From Varroa destructor (Eukaryota > Arthropoda > Arachnida > Mesostigmata > Varroidae), in contig NW_019211455.1 in assembly GCF_002443255.2 (NCBI RefSeq), positions 16,626,780 through 16,690,779 of the forward strand: a stretch of DNA of 64,000 nucleotides, in the 5' to 3' direction. The notes below the pieces were generated by a model. That model worked only from the letters and a program-made list of their open reading frames with translations. It was not told the DNA's origin and made no database searches. Below, in pieces: positions 37,858-52,277 of the stretch (position 1 is its first letter; each line of letters begins with the position of its first letter). Position numbers and translations under genes: made by a program.

Positions 37858-38207
37858 ATTTCGAAAATTTAATAATTTCGAAAAGTCCTTGTGGGCTCAA
37901 TCTTAGCCATTGATACTAAATACAATTTCAACCTATTTACAAAACCGTATTCAGCATGCCCACTATTTGATTATTACATTTGAATTACTGTTGTTGTTAA
38001 TATGTTTTATAATATTGTCTATCCTGCAGTAGCCTTGTTAGATAGGAGAAAAAATGTTTTGTGCATTTTCCTGTCATCCGATAATAAGGACCAAAACCGT
38101 TTTACGGTATTTGTGCCTTGCTAAATCCCAGTGAGTAGGTTCCAACAATTTAAAATATCTGTGAGATATCAAATGTGGCAGTTCCTCCAGTGGCACATGG
38201 TAGCTTG

Positions 38208-38228
38208 TTTTTTTTTTTTTTTTTTTTT
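38208..38228 (+). repeat. Poly-T run of 21
   Basis: Twenty-one consecutive T. Read on the minus strand it is a poly-A tract, which could mark the tail of a retroposed sequence. I see no target duplication or recognisable retroposon body next to it. Confidence 0.95.
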
Positions 38229-39897
38229 GGAAGGGTAGTCTTCTCATATTATGTAGTATTGATTTAAAAAAAAATAAACAAACTTCTTCTCTGCGAGTGA
38301 TAGGGTCGCCACTAAACTTAGGGGATGGTGAGCTCCAAACTTCGAATGTCTAGCTTTAAATGTGAATGCTTCACTGCTTTGTCGAGCAAGTAGGGTAAGC
38401 GTTGCGTTGCTCCGTATGATGGCTGAATATATAGAAATGTACCGATATATTTTAGGAAACTTGCTATCGATAAGGTTGTCGTTGCCACGCGCTCTCGCCC
38501 ACATCAGCCATGTCTTCGCCACATCTTCGAATGTCACCAAGTAGTTCATACGCTTGTTTAAAGTTCTGCGCGAACGCGTATCTTATAACTCCGTCAAGGG
38601 ATATGTTTGCAAGAAAAGCTCTTATAAAATGTACAGCGAATAGGGAAGCGAAAGCTAAGCTGTATTTGGCAGAATATTTGACTAGAACGATACAGTCTTT
38701 TGCAGACGGTTGCTATCTATGCGTTGATGATATGGGCTTGTATTGCATAGGAGCACAGGTATCTAGATAAACTTTCCTCCGATCGTTTGTTGACTCAGCC
38801 TTGCGCAACTGAAGTGTCACCGTTGAACTTACATAGCAAATATGCTTCAGATCCTTTTCTACAAACTACTCTGCAAACCAACACCATTAGAGGAGAATGT
38901 CTTTCGAGACGTTCGTATTTTCATGTCGGTAAGGTCTCATAAGACAATAAACTTCGTAATATTTCCGGCATATCCTGATTGCATGTTATGGAGTCATTAA
39001 ATACAACGATCGATACACGTCTATATCCACCGTCATGTGCGACACATGGATTTAAATAAGCCTACTTGTGAGGAACACACAGCTGACGCCGTATTACCTA
39101 TGCACCGCTTACGAGAAATGGCTTCAATTTACTTCCTCGCTTGTACAGCTCGAGCTGGCGCGCGATTCGAAGGGTTCGAGTAGTCATAGGCCGGCTTTCG
39201 ATCGCAATTCGCCCCGCCTTGTCTATTTCATCCATTTCGTCAACGCGTCTGCTATTCGCAGACTTTTCCGCTGTCCCATAACCCCTACAGTATCTTTCAG
39301 AAACGACGGACCGTTTCCCTAATTTATTTTTTCTCTACGTCGCCCATGTGCCCTATAGAATCTACGTTCGAGCCATTTCAAGCAGGATACTCGACGTGAA
39401 GTCGTAGAGCTGCAGTCATTGCTGTGAACCAGCAATGGACCGACTGTCAACCCGGCCCAGTTGCGCTGGCGTTTGGGCAGCAGTCGGGGGCCGCCCCGTT
39501 CATGGGCGGCGTTTATTCAGCGACTCGGTATTTCGCTCATGGCAGGTAACGGTGGTACATAGGTAATGCTGAGATGCTGTACATGGTTATATATAGGGCC
39601 ACTCCTACACGCCTGCTAGACCTGCTCACCACCGACTCATACCGACTACGCCATTCGAACGATAGCGAATGGTACGAACTCCGCTCGAAGCGAAATAAAC
39701 AGACGAAGAAGACGGAGGCTTGGGGGGAAGCAGGTAGGCAGCTTCTGCTAGTCTCACTGCCCGCTTCAGTCATTTGCCTTCGTCAATATGTAGCAGACAG
39801 ACTCAGCAGTCATAGCAGCACGGTACCGCAACCACTAGCGAACTTTGACTATGTCGCTGACGTACCGTAAAAGCGAGGGACTGTGATGGGAGGCGGC

Positions 39898-39914
39898 GGG
39901 GGGGGGGGGGGGGG
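39898..39914 (+). repeat. Poly-G run of 17
   Basis: Seventeen consecutive G in a GC-rich stretch. Long G homopolymers are prone to sequencing length error, so the open frames that cross it (for example a Pro-rich minus-strand frame) are unreliable. Confidence 0.95.
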
Positions 39915-42900
39915 TGGAAACGGTTAGAGCGCCGCCATAAATGAACACTCCCAGCCAAACCATCTGCAACTGCTGGCACCGTAGTAGAACCCTGCCCTGG
40001 TGGAGGCGACAGTAGCTTCTGTAGAACATCAGCGCAGCAGCAGTGGCTCATGGCCAGTGAACGCACTACTCTACCTTTATCTGCTGTTCGACAACAACAA
40101 CAATCCTAACGGTGTCGGTGATTGCCCGCTAGTAGAACCATAGAAAATACAGTCCCGACGTTGTATCAAAGGCTGCTTGCTGTTCTCACCAGAGAAGTAC
40201 AAGCGTTGTATTAATAATTACTCCATTATCCTTCCGAGTGTATCAAGTATAGAAAGCAAATATATTGAGTTCTATGTCCGGTTGTACCATTAAGTGCTGC
40301 TCTATAATTTATAATAAGCGTTTATAATAAGCTGGGTGAATTGTATTAATCGATTTGTACTCTTTTTTAGAAGCACGGACCACCTGCATTTCTATTTGCT
40401 CTGTATGTATAGATAAAATTTCACGATCGAATATCCTAAAACTTCAGGAGCTCGTCGAAGTCGATTCCCCAGGTTCGTCCTTACTGTAAAATATTTATAT
40501 TTCTAAAACAGAGTCAGTCTTTTGTTCAACCAACCTCCAGGGTAGGCCAATGATCTGCACAATTGTTATAGTTAACGCTTATTATTATCATCAAACTTTA
40601 AATAATATATTGAAACCTATGATTGTCTACTATAGGGCGTAGAGATATGAAGTTCATCTTGAAATAGCTAGATTCCTGGTTTGGACCCATCACACATTTT
40701 TTTTAAACTTTTGGATTTTTCTCGTGAAGTTGATTAGCCTGATCGAAGGAATCACTTCTAGAAAAATTTGCTTTGCCTTAGAGCAAAAGCGATTAATACC
40801 GCACTACCTTACCTTCGTTCCAAGCCTTCTAAAAAGCTACACGTGTAATTGAAACTGTGAGACTGATAATCGTTATGTAAAACCAATCGTTGAAAGCAAG
40901 ACGAGATACCGCAGCAGTCCAATAGCTCATAGTCTCTTCTAGCCGTCCATATATAATAAAGACTTTCTTCACGGCGAAGATCGCGAGAAACTTAGCAAAT
41001 GTACCTACGCAGCCTACGGTCAGGGGCGCCTGTATATTTTGATTCGGCCTTGTCCAGGGTAGGACTGCAAGCGCCGCAATGACGGATGCTTTTCTGTGTC
41101 TTTGGCTACCTTTCGGTAATGCCGTGCTGCTCGCCAGCCATATGTCGTGTGGCAATACAGCATCGGCTGCTGCTACCTCCGATTCGAGCTGGGATCGATG
41201 AATCGGTCCGACACGGCAAGCAAGCTGGCCACAGCCAGCTCATTGGTACTGACTATGGATGAGGAGGGCGGGTCTGCAAGCACCCCTCTGTCCGTGCGCT
41301 AGACAAGTTCCCGTAGGTTGCCTCAGGGATTTCGGTTGAAACGGGCATCATGATGCCGAGAAGCAGGCAAAAGGAAAAGATTTCGAGGTGTACCGATTTC
41401 CGAATATGCTAATGACCAAGTTTGGCCTGTCGACTGCTGTCCCTGATCGCCTTCACATGTACAGACCCGCCTGTGTCTGTGGGTGCGCGAGTCCGTATGT
41501 CTTCGACTGCGACAGCATGTGTGCGGACTTACGGGCCTGGCTCCGTGCTGGTGGCACGTGAGCGTTCTTCGTCTACATTTTAGGCTAGGTCTTTGAAAGG
41601 CGCTGCTTGATACAATTTCGCTGTGTTGAACCCAGCAACGCTGGGCGCACATATAGATATAAAATAATATACGGATATTTATTCTTATCACCAAGTCGAT
41701 TCTGCATTGAAGCAAGCTACCGTCCATTTACCTATAACGGCGTGGAATTATATATTGCGTGTAATCATTTCAACATGATACGACTATGTAGGGAAATATA
41801 GTTAATGTTTGTTCACAGAACACTTCTCACTATGGTATGTTTCTATAATAATGGTGCAATGTTAGAACATGTTATCGTTTGTGTTTGGGCACGCATGTAT
41901 AATGGTGTAGACACTCAGATGGGTCGCATGGCAGGCAACTAGTATAAACGGGCAAATTAATCAAATCTTAATGGTAATGCTTCCTTTTAGATACATGTGC
42001 AACCCGGTTTTGTATGGCAGCAAGCATTATCCTTGCCGATACAACCGTAATACGTCCTTTAATATAGGCAGCAAGGTAGCAGTAAGAAAGCGAATCAACG
42101 GCAGAAGTTGAATACCTTGCAAAAGACTGAAGAAGACTGTGCTTCAGCTGCGAAATTACCGAGAAGTTCACTAAGCTTAACACTCGATTACAAGACACAC
42201 CGCAATTCATGTCTCAGACCAAGATCTGTCCAGGGGCAGGCCAACAATGGTGGGCCTGCGGTAGTTACGATATCTTGTACGTATGCGTCCTTCAATAGAC
42301 CGCTCATAAACCAGGGTAGGCGTTTAACAATCGAAGAGCTCGTAGTCGCCGTAGGCGGTGTTGTATCAAAAATCGGAGGCAGCCTCCTAGCGGACGAAAC
42401 GAAAATTTGACGTTTGCCACTGGCATCTCTACATTTTCAGACCCCATGAGATTGGCACAGATGTATGAAGACACTTCATGGCATACTTTTTTTTTTCATC
42501 AAATATCCATCGACGGAAAAGTCTTTCTCACGATCTCTAACGGCTAGTGGACAGAGTGTTTATCGATATGGGTTCACGTCGCGACTAGGATCGATCAGTC
42601 CTTAGCCTGGACCACTCTTAAAGCAAACCATGATAAATGCCTAGCGGTGGTGCTCTAGATGTGTAGGTAAAATAGACTCCGGTGCATGTCGATGAGATAT
42701 TTGGGATATGTAAAATTGGCTAATTGCTCTTCAAACGGTTCGACAGAGCATTTCAAATGAAAAACGTAATAGCACCTGCAGCAGTAAAAAAGTTACAGTC
42801 GTTTCTGAGCATGATTAACTTAGCCCTAGTTTCATAGATAATCACTAGGACAATACGTCAAGACTGACTGAGTTGCCTGAACTCTGAGGTAATCTGAAAA

Positions 42901-45540
42901 ACTTACAATATTCCAGTAATGCCTTAAAATACAGCTTTGGCAATCCATAATAATTTTCAATACGAATTAAGGCCTAGTTCCGCAAGAAGTGATATATCAA
43001 CAGAAAAAAATATGTAAAAAAAATAGTTTAATATAGACAAAAACAAGTCGAATAAAAACTATATATACGCAACGATATCCTGATAAGAAGATACAACAGA
43101 ACCCTCTATCTAATGATGTTGTACAGCAATCGGCCGCTTCCTACAATAACGCCGTGACGATAAAATGAGTTCGGTCCGGTTTAAATGATCTATCACTCAT
43201 CAGTAAGTATTAACTCTCATATGTTTTATTATTAAAAGGTTCTCACAAAGCATATTAATAGGAACACCTACCTTAAGCCGCCTTTGAGCTCTTAGAGTCC
43301 CAGTTTGTTTTTGTTATTTTTTAAAAGCTTATCTTCTTTGTCATGAAAAATTGCGTGGCAAAACCCATTACAAAATGAATGCAGTTCACCGATCAGGGCT
43401 AGCTTTCACGCGTTCCTTGTACCTCTATGTTTCGAGTTTTATGTCCGGTATCGTCGTTAGAGGATGGGAGGAACGGAGTGTTCCTTTTATCTGACTTCAC
43501 GCAAGTTATCAGCCCAACTTGATGTATCTCGGCCCATCCTAAGACTTCATTACAGAGAGCACCACTACAACGTAATCCTGGCGGCACTTTTACGCATAAG
43601 TATTTATATTTAAGGGCTTTATGAACCATGATGCCAACAATAAATGGAGACAAGGTTCTTTAGATGGTAGTCGCGGTTAAAGAGCACAGGGCTCTTATAA
43701 TATCGAATAGATAATAGCGCGATCTCTTTGGTTCAAGCAATAGTGAACAGGTCTGGCCTATTTAGAAAACGTTCATGAACTTCTATTAAAGTCGCTGGTA
43801 AAGAAATGAAAATAAGCTATAAACTTATTGTTGTATCATGTATAGACTTACAACTGACGCAAACGACGAAATGCGTAAAACGAGTGTCTTAAATAATAAA
43901 ACAGTGCAAAAAATCAGGGCAACTAGGTAACTTACTCATGATGAGAAGTCTGAAACCTTCTAATAATTTTTTTAATAACTCTGGCAAAGCAAAATAAAAA
44001 ACAATCCTGACCTTACGAGATTGCTACGATATAAAAAGGCAGCTCGGGTCAGAAAGGTTTAGTTTATGATATTGATTTTCTTGTTTACTCAATAGCACGT
44101 GTACACCATCGTGTTCTGCTTGAGGAACACGTGTGCATATGTAATAGCTTTTCAATTCAGACTGATTCAATAATAAACCCAACCTAGAGAATCTGTCGGC
44201 TATAGAAAACAGTCCCATCTTTATCAGTGCCAAAAATGGACTGAATTGAAATGACAGCAAATGACCCCAGGCCGGATCATTAACCGTCGTACGATAAATC
44301 GTATTATATCTAGAATTCGCGAAGGCGTAGCAATTTATGCACACTTGAGACTCTAGTTTTTTGTTACCGAACGGCGGACGCAGGTGAGCTAGGCAAAAAT
44401 TTATTCGTGTAGAGGACGTGGGGCGCTGTTACCAAATCACCGTAGTATGTGTGCCAGGCCAATGGACGGTAAAAAAAAAAACATATATTAATCATTTATT
44501 TGGCTTTCTGGCAATATACAACAGCCTTTTCTTTTCATACAATTTGACCGCAGGGCCAAATAGCAGGATCAAATAGTTACGAAGAGGAAGCTCGTTGAAT
44601 GAGTATATCGGACGTGAAAATCTGGCCCGGACCGACGTGGAAGCATAAATTATATATTACTTCGCTAATTAGTAAATCGTGGTCTTATTATAAGATACTG
44701 CTGGTAGAGGTAGATACATAGAAAAATCACACACTTTTAGGTATGAGTTAGCAGCTTGATGCTAAATGGCAGTCTTCTCCGCGAAACGGTTGTTCTGTAA
44801 ATACGTATTCGGATAAAGCAGTACTAATTCATACAAAATCGAAACACGCTTGTGGAAAACCACGTTAATGGTCATCGAACTTTTGAACCCATATCATTTA
44901 GAGGTAGCTTTACCGTATTTACTATTATTTTTCTCCTTTCACTGTTGTCACTAGACATTGACTATTATCTAAAAACGTATTTACAGAGAAACGAAATATA
45001 CTTGGATTTAGTGACCAAAGTGCTCGGGTAAGTTCATGGTTACTGTGTGTTGTAGCCTTGAAATGAATAATCGCATAGAGTACCTAATATCTACAAGGAG
45101 AACAAATGTGAAGTTATAATTGAAAATAAATGTCTGATGGCCCACGTGCTGGACGTAAAGCACGGAAGGATATTAAAACAAAAACAACAGCAAAAAACAG
45201 ACCTATAGTTAAGAAGATTAAGTTTACAATTAAAACGTATGTTGTTTTAAACAACTACGGCTTGTACTTTCGCTTTGAATTTAAGACCAATTTTTCAGAT
45301 TAAGTTGCACTTCAGCACAAGTATAGGTCCACCTTCTTAGCTTGCGTCTTCCCAATAGTCAAAGTCAGTCCTGTTTATCGCAAATAGAACCTGACCCTAT
45401 TATAATCTAACTTCTAGAATTTCTGTCCATTATGTGTTGGTAATATACGCATTTGCAACCTTAACCTAGCTAACTTTCACTAACGTCAGTGGCCACCCCG
45501 CCGAAGAACGAGGTCCAACTTCATGTTAGAGAAAGAGAAA

Positions 45541-45599
45541 GGGGAAGGGAGGGAGGGAGCGAGGAAGGAAGGAAGGGAGGGAGGGAGGGAGGGAGGGGT
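45541..45599 (+). repeat. GGGA/GGAA tract with G-quadruplex potential
   Basis: Fifty-nine bases with almost only G and A. At least ten runs of three or more G are separated mostly by single A, in two blocks divided by a GGAA-repeat section. On the G-rich strand this satisfies the usual four-run G-quadruplex pattern twice. It begins as a simple repeat, so a functional role is not implied. Confidence 0.9.
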
Positions 45600-45709
45600 G
45601 CAGCGTGAAGAGACGTAGCAATGTGTACGAGAGTACATACTAATAACAAGCCAAGAGATGAATTCGGCCAAGATTAATATAGACACCTAGCTACCCATCC
45701 GCCACTTAC

Positions 45710-45886
45710 CTGATTATGAAGAGAGCTGAGTAATCTATCTCCATTGCCTTTTCTCTGCGTGCATGTACGACTGTGTATGTGAATACTATTGTGAACCCTA
45801 AACAGAAGTCGTCTTATTTTTCTTCGTGTGCAATATAGTGCACGCGAGCCGCCGGTATGTACCTGTGCTCGCTTGTATAGATGCAA
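45710..45886 (-). CDS. Possible exon ending in a consensus donor
   Basis: On the minus strand AATCAG|GTAAGTGG is an almost perfect donor at 45709. The frame before it is open for about 59 codons and encodes a basic peptide (HLYKRAQVHTGGSRALYC, later RKGNGDRLLSSLHNQ). The left boundary is unknown. Sequence further upstream on this strand (45840-46180) is CpG-richer, so this could also be the end of a 5' untranslated exon and not coding. Confidence 0.2.
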
Positions 45887-48800
45887 ACCCGACTGCCATT
45901 TTTCGTTCCTTCAAATCTTCGAGGCTTCGTCTTCTCTATCCCTATCTACCCGACCGTCGAGAGGTCAGCCAGTTGCATGTATTCTGCCTTTTTACAGCAT
46001 CGCAACCGCTGGCAGCGCGTCGTTTCGGCGAACGACACATGCTCTTTACGTAGATGTTTCTTAGGTCCGGCCCATAACCACACAGTGAGCGCTGGCTACC
46101 CCTAGCGCAGGCCGCGGATGCCAGTAATTCGGACTAGAGATCCCCTTCGACTCGCAATCCCCAGCCTCTAAGCAATGTACCCCTGAAACTGCTAGCATTT
46201 CTACGCAATGATTCGTGATGCTCACTCATAGAAATGGCGCTGAGCTTCGGAAAGTTGTGGCGTATTCAAAGAAAAAAAAGATCGGCTCTCACGAGCGGCC
46301 ATACCAAAGCGACAGTAGTCTTAATGAATCCTTAATGGTGCTTGTGATCCCTGTCCAGGACGTCCGCTCTCGGAGTTCGTGGTACGTTCGTCGGTTAACC
46401 CGCAATGATCTTCTTCATCCACTGTTTTTCTTCGTCATCCCCGCCTTTGTTCGTACACCCCTCATAGCATAGCGCAGTCACTGTCGCCATCATCCCAAAC
46501 GTTAAGTTGGGCGATACTTACGAACCAGTGTCGGAGACGTTATCGATAGAAAGTAAACATACGAACTCCGGCTCTGCCAATCAGTAGCTAACTCGATCCC
46601 GTATTTACTGCGACTATTGCTTATTTGTATAACAGAAAATGTGTGTAAAATACACGGTCACTTAGTATCCCTGATCTGTTATGTATGAATATTTATGTAA
46701 GCACCTATGTAGCTGTATGTATATATAAGTGTGTATGTACATATAAGTTTCCGTAAGAGACTTGTCGCTGCAATTAGTGTTTTTGTTGTTCGAGTCGACC
46801 TTCGGATTGTTTATACAGCCGTTTCTAGTGTACGTGTGGTGTTTTTATTGAGATTGGACCTAGGATAATACTAATGGATAGTTGTATCACAGTTGTCCTG
46901 AAGAACGCAGTTACTACTAATGATAAGAGTCGCCTTATCAGTTTGTACAGAAACAATAGTTCGACAAGTCTAGTTAGAAGGGCATCACAATAATGATACT
47001 GCGCGTCTTCAGAAGCCAGTCGCCAGCAGTTAAAAGCAGTTTATATTGTGTACTTAACAATACGCATCGTGTCTATGCGTATGTCTTTCTGGGTCGTACT
47101 TAGCCTGTAGTATATATATATATATACCACAAAGGGAAAGGTGCGAACTTTGCAGGTAGCTCTAAACAGGTTATGCCGTCACACTTTGCGCGTACTGTTG
47201 GACCAGTAGCTGTATGTCATCACAGATAAGTAATTCTTCATATACATGAATTTGATGTTTACATGCTAGGCTTCGCAAACTTAGAATAAAGGTATTACCC
47301 TCTTCTAAGTATGTACGCTAGTCCAATATCTGCGTACATACCTGCTACGAACGCTAGGCCGACGTTAACGCCGAAAAAGCGGAAAAAACAAGGAGGCGTA
47401 TTCTTGCATTCGATAAATATCATTCTAGTCTTGCCGGTTCCGAAACCACCTACCAAGATTTATCGCATGATGACCTAATAGATTAATCCAATGATGTCGA
47501 TATGGCCGTGCGGAGACGAGACGTGTTTACTATTTGTGCTGTTGTTTACTTCAAATTTGGCATTACCTGACATTTGTACGTAGCGCTGTTTTGAAAGCTC
47601 ATGATTTATCAGACCTTACGCGACCCTACTGGCACATGCATACCTAGGGGTGTTCTGCCTAAAAAGAGGAATCGAATTTTAGGGCGGAAACAAGGCTGAA
47701 ACGATATAGCGCATTTATAATAGCCATGGTAATCCACAAAGATAAAAACACATTGTTGATAGGCAGTGCCCTTTTAGATGGGCTATAGATCTCCGACTAT
47801 ATGTTGAAACAGAAGTCGACCCATAAATACTACCCAGCGTTTTGGCGATATAATGCATGGCACCTTGTTAGTGTTGACGTTCGCGGTTTCGCTTGACGTA
47901 GTATCATCTCGCATTGTTTTCCTATTATGTACTCTATGCAAACTGTGTTCGTAAGTATCATCTATCAAGATGAAATAAAGGTCCATTTTGACGTACATTC
48001 AGCGTGACGTGGTAACGTGGTGTTCGAACGGCCATTTCAAAAAGGAGCACCGATGTCGGATGGACGATTCGAGCCCTTCTTGTACTTAACCATGTACCCG
48101 TTTTGCCGGCGGCTTTACATGGTTTTTGTCGATTCAAATATTTGCAGCTAGCTAGCTGTTCCGTATGTAAGTCCAGCTAGTATACTTTTGAAGAACCTCC
48201 GTAAATTGCCTTCACAGTGCGCTGGCAAGCTGGGCGTAGATTGGGGCGAAATCCTGGGTTTAAGTCGAATGCATAAAATAAGCTGACATTGACAAAGAAG
48301 AAAAAACTACGAAAAGCAACTGTGGAGGGGCGACGAATTCGGCAGAAGGGCAGAAAGCCTAAAAGTCTGGTATTTGGGAAGAAGGAGTGTCGGGTAGTTC
48401 CGCCAAGAGACATCACGTGTTCAAGCTGTGCAGGCTTTGCCAGGGAGACTACCGGGGAAAAGATTGCTGGTAAAGAGCCGCTGCACAAAATCATACTAGT
48501 GGGATCCTTAGCGAGTACGCAACAAAAACTGCACCTGTGTAACAGCTTTACTATGAGCGGGTCGTCGGCGGGTTTGAGCGTCGGTCTTGCTATCCCCGTG
48601 CCTGATGCTCTGTGCTTGCCTCAGTTCGTCCGTTCCTGGGCCGTGAACGGAGGGCCCCGAGCGGCCGCTGTCCCTGGGCCTGATGAATCATTGCGAAGAT
48701 TGCCGGGTGCAGCCGACCGTACAGAACACCAGACACCCACCGCGAGTCAGCGGTAGCTACGGTTTTTTTCCTCCTCAGTTTCAGCTCGTGGCGCTGCTTC

Positions 48801-51800
48801 TAACAAACGTGTACGAGGAAGAATCCACATAAGACATCGGACGACAGCAGGTAACGTCGACATCACTAACTTACAACTCACTTATTCGCTGTTGTTATTT
48901 TGGGATTAATTTTTTGTTCTTGAGAATTGTTAGTTGGCCTTCCGACTATTCGTTGCGTAACATCTACAGGCATACCTAAATCAAACGTATTCGTTTTCCC
49001 ATTGTGACAATGTACAAGCAGAAAAATTACGGACGTAAGAATAACAAACATTGGCTAATATAAGGTATGGATAGAACGAGTAAGTGAGTACGTTTGTTAT
49101 ATGATTGTCCACCGTCTTTTATCCAAGCTGCACTGTATGATAGATATTTATATAGCTACAGATTTTCGACCCAATCAATGCTTATTGTTTCCCCAAACCT
49201 GGCACAAAAAAATACACCTTTGTCTTTGGGATATTTTTGGGTTGTTTTTACATTTTAACCATAATCGCTGGCCCCCGAACTGAGAACGGGAAACTAATGC
49301 CGGCTTCAGATAGACTCAGCCTAATAAGTAATCGGTTTTTTCTTCTACATACTAGGTGTACGCCTAATTTCTTCAACCCAACTTCGGGCAACGTAAAGTA
49401 CTAGCCAGTTTCTGAATCCATATACATGACCATGTGTATTACGTACTTTCCAAAGAACAATCGTTCTCCACGATGTCCTTCAAAGATTCAGCCGCTCAAA
49501 TAGCTGCTTGTCGCTGGCCGGTTATATCTAGCTGAGTTGATCCGAATTCAGTTAATGGTGTGCGTACTATAGACCTACTTATAAGCAAATCAGATTCAAT
49601 TTTCTAGATAGTAATTCGTGTTTTTTTGTCGATCGCGTCCGTCGTGGGCATCGGATTGTAAACTACGCCATCTGACACTTGGCAAATAAATTCATAACGA
49701 TAGGAGCAGCAGCTTTCAGCGAAGTGCGGTGAAGCGAGATGAAAAGTCGTTGTCGAAGTTCTCATTCTCTCTTTTGAACGAGCCCTTCGAACGGGCCTGG
49801 GCTGAACGCGATAGCGGGCCTGGTATCGGAACCAGTTGCCATCGAGACCTTTGTTCGACCGAGTAAAAACACCATTCGACTGGATAAGAGCTAGTTTTTT
49901 GAGACTAGCTGTCCTCATTCCCTCGAAATCTTAATCTTATGCATTAGCTATTCAACTGGTGCCAGCTTTGTTGGACATTCAGTAATAAAAAAAAGAACCA
50001 TTTCGCCCAGGACTCTAGGTAGTAACGATTTAGCTTAGAGTTTTACTGAGCAGCTGAGTTCTTTAAGGATTCATCGGTGTATTTTGTGATATGACGAGTA
50101 ACTTAGTTGGTGGTTCGTATGGTAATTGATCGTCGGTTATTTAAGAGACAACACCAAGTAATTGATTGATTAAAGAATAATGTTTATATAATTTGTGCGT
50201 AAACGCCTTTTCAATGCATGAACATTAACATGATATAAAAAACAACGTTTCTCTATTCATACAGGTTGTGGCAACGGATTGTTGGCAAGTCTAATGCCAA
50301 AAGCGATAGGAAAATTACGTTTCGCCAAATCGATGGCGCAACGCGCAACTCTTAAATGCGGGAAAATTATAATTATTTTTTTGTTAATTTTTTAAAGTGA
50401 CAGCTTCTGTCCATCAGCTTTACACATATTGTTACGGCATCATGTTGCTGATTCAGTAAGATTTCTATTTTTCCTCTATTGGGTGTTGCTCTCGTAAAAT
50501 TTATAGACTAGTGATATAGGTATATCTATCTTAGCGTATTTTATGTGAGAAGATTTGCTAGCTGCATTTTTAACCGAAAGTTGTACACCGGTAATTTGTG
50601 AGGCTTTAATACGGTCTACCGCAATACCTAATATATCATAGAGCAGTGAAAACTACCGTCACTCCTATGAGCCTGATGCATAGAGCTAAAAGCTTGCACA
50701 TCTTTTCGTACGCAGAGACGAGTTCAATAGAGTATTAAGCAATGGCTAATTCTCGAACATATATGTGCGTAGCACGCGTAAGCGAGCGTGTAAGTAGTGG
50801 TTGAGTGGTGGCCATCTAATGATAGCGTGCTACCGGTAGCGATCTTATGCAGTAGTCAACAGGAGGTAGTGAGTTGAGGATTCAGGCCAAGAATCCGCGG
50901 CAGCATCAGAAGCAACGGCAAGGCAGACTTACTTGTCCGTCTGCCTACAGCTCTTATGTAATCCGCTCACGTAGCCTCTTTCTCCCCTTCCTCAACAGAG
51001 CGTATGCCTACGGGCCTCCAGGACCAAGTGAACCTCCGAACGAAGCCATCTCCTGAGCAACTCGTCACAGCAGCCAACAGCCTCAGAACTGGCTGGGCCT
51101 TGCGACGCGGTGTCTGGTAGATCTACAGCCTGTTACACATATGAAGACCGGCAAGGATGATGACAACGGCGGCGATGGGAGCGGGGTGTAAAGCAATAAC
51201 AGTATCGTCACAGGGTGTTACATTAGTAGTGGCAAAAGCGGTACAGAGCAATAAGTATAGCGCTAATTAGCGCGCAAATCAAACAAAGATAAACTAAACC
51301 GCGAATAGTTCTGGCTTTGTTCGGTTCTTCTCAGTGGGGTAATAATCATTATCATCATTGCTGGGGGTAGCAGTGATGTCAGGGGCTAGCAGTGACCACC
51401 CCTGCAACCGCCCAGCTATTGCTGATAATGCTGCATCTATTTCTATACCTAATGCAACAGCTGGTGGTGTATATATCGACGGCCGTTCGAGATGCAGGCA
51501 TCGTTGAACCAAGGCATTTCGACATTTATTGTTTTCGTCCATTCCGAAAATAAAGACTGCTGCTATCAGTTTCTTTACGAAGTACGTTGATATGAGAACA
51601 CAGAAGAGATGCAAGCATATTGTTCGGTATACATGCGTGACCAGTCACGCACTGCCAGCATTGATGCTGTGAACTCAAAACAATCGACTGACTTGTAATG
51701 TCACGCGAGATTTGTTGTCGCGAGAATTTTCTTCGTATTGCGTATCTGTCTAAATAGATACCTCAGTACTATATATTTACGGTATAGGACACCTAAATTC

Positions 51801-52277
51801 GGACGTTTCTTGTGAGCTGTTTTTAACGCTGCATCTATACAAGAACAGATACTTCCACAAAATTTTTTGCATCTGTCAGAAGCGTCATTTCCGACGGGCG
51901 TGCTTATCCGATGTAAGTATCAGTCACTGCTGTTACTTCTTCACTGCAAAACCTAACCCACTCATCAGTCATTTTCAAAATGTTCCTTCTTTAATTCACA
52001 AATAGCTTTTTAATAATAACCGTACGTCAAGCAATATTATTGAGTATAAACTCGAGAAAAGATGTCGTGTAAACAAAAAAAATTCTGACAGAATTGCGCT
52101 TTAGTCTGATAGTAGGCTAAAACGAATTAATAATAAAAAAAAATAATAGAAATAATAAAAAGAATATAAACGTTTTTTTACAAACGCCAATAGGTACGAA
52201 AGGTGTGGCAAGGCGCAGAGGGTTTCACGAAGCTTAACCATTGGAGTTTATCAATTAATAATTGATACTCTGCTTTT
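45887..52277. other. No gene recognised
   Basis: GC-richer stretches at about 45890-46470, 48180-48840 and 50850-51200. The 155-codon frame at 48289-48756 begins with TTG and is open on the other strand as well for 105 codons. A minus-strand donor-like GACAA|GTAAGTCT lies near 50930 without a clear exon before it. Confidence 0.5.

Larger units (their letters stand above)
35439..45540. other. No gene recognised
   Basis: Mostly AT-rich with GC-richer stretches at about 39080-40080 and 41020-41600. A 108-codon minus frame at 40829-41155 has two hydrophobic segments (VGCVGTFAKFLAIFAV and WFYITIISLTVSI) that could span a membrane, but it has no splice or domain support. Minus frames at 43399-43653 and 44024-44344 are similarly unsupported. 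Confidence 0.5.

Noticed and set aside
40829..41155. Possible membrane protein frame
   Set aside because: Two hydrophobic segments alone are not enough; no family motif, true start or splice support.
42000..42060. Minus-strand KDNACCHT, resembling the Tc1 motif QDNAPCHT
   Set aside because: No further Tc1 blocks are found before or after it, so a chance match is likely.
48009..48080. GTTCGAA-type sequences suggestive of a tRNA T-arm
   Set aside because: No acceptor stem, anticodon arm or D-arm can be paired around them. The same holds for similar sequences near 53440.
48289..48756. A 155-codon plus-strand frame
   Set aside because: It starts with TTG, is very basic and then Gly/Ala/Pro-rich, and overlaps a 105-codon antisense frame. 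No domain is seen.
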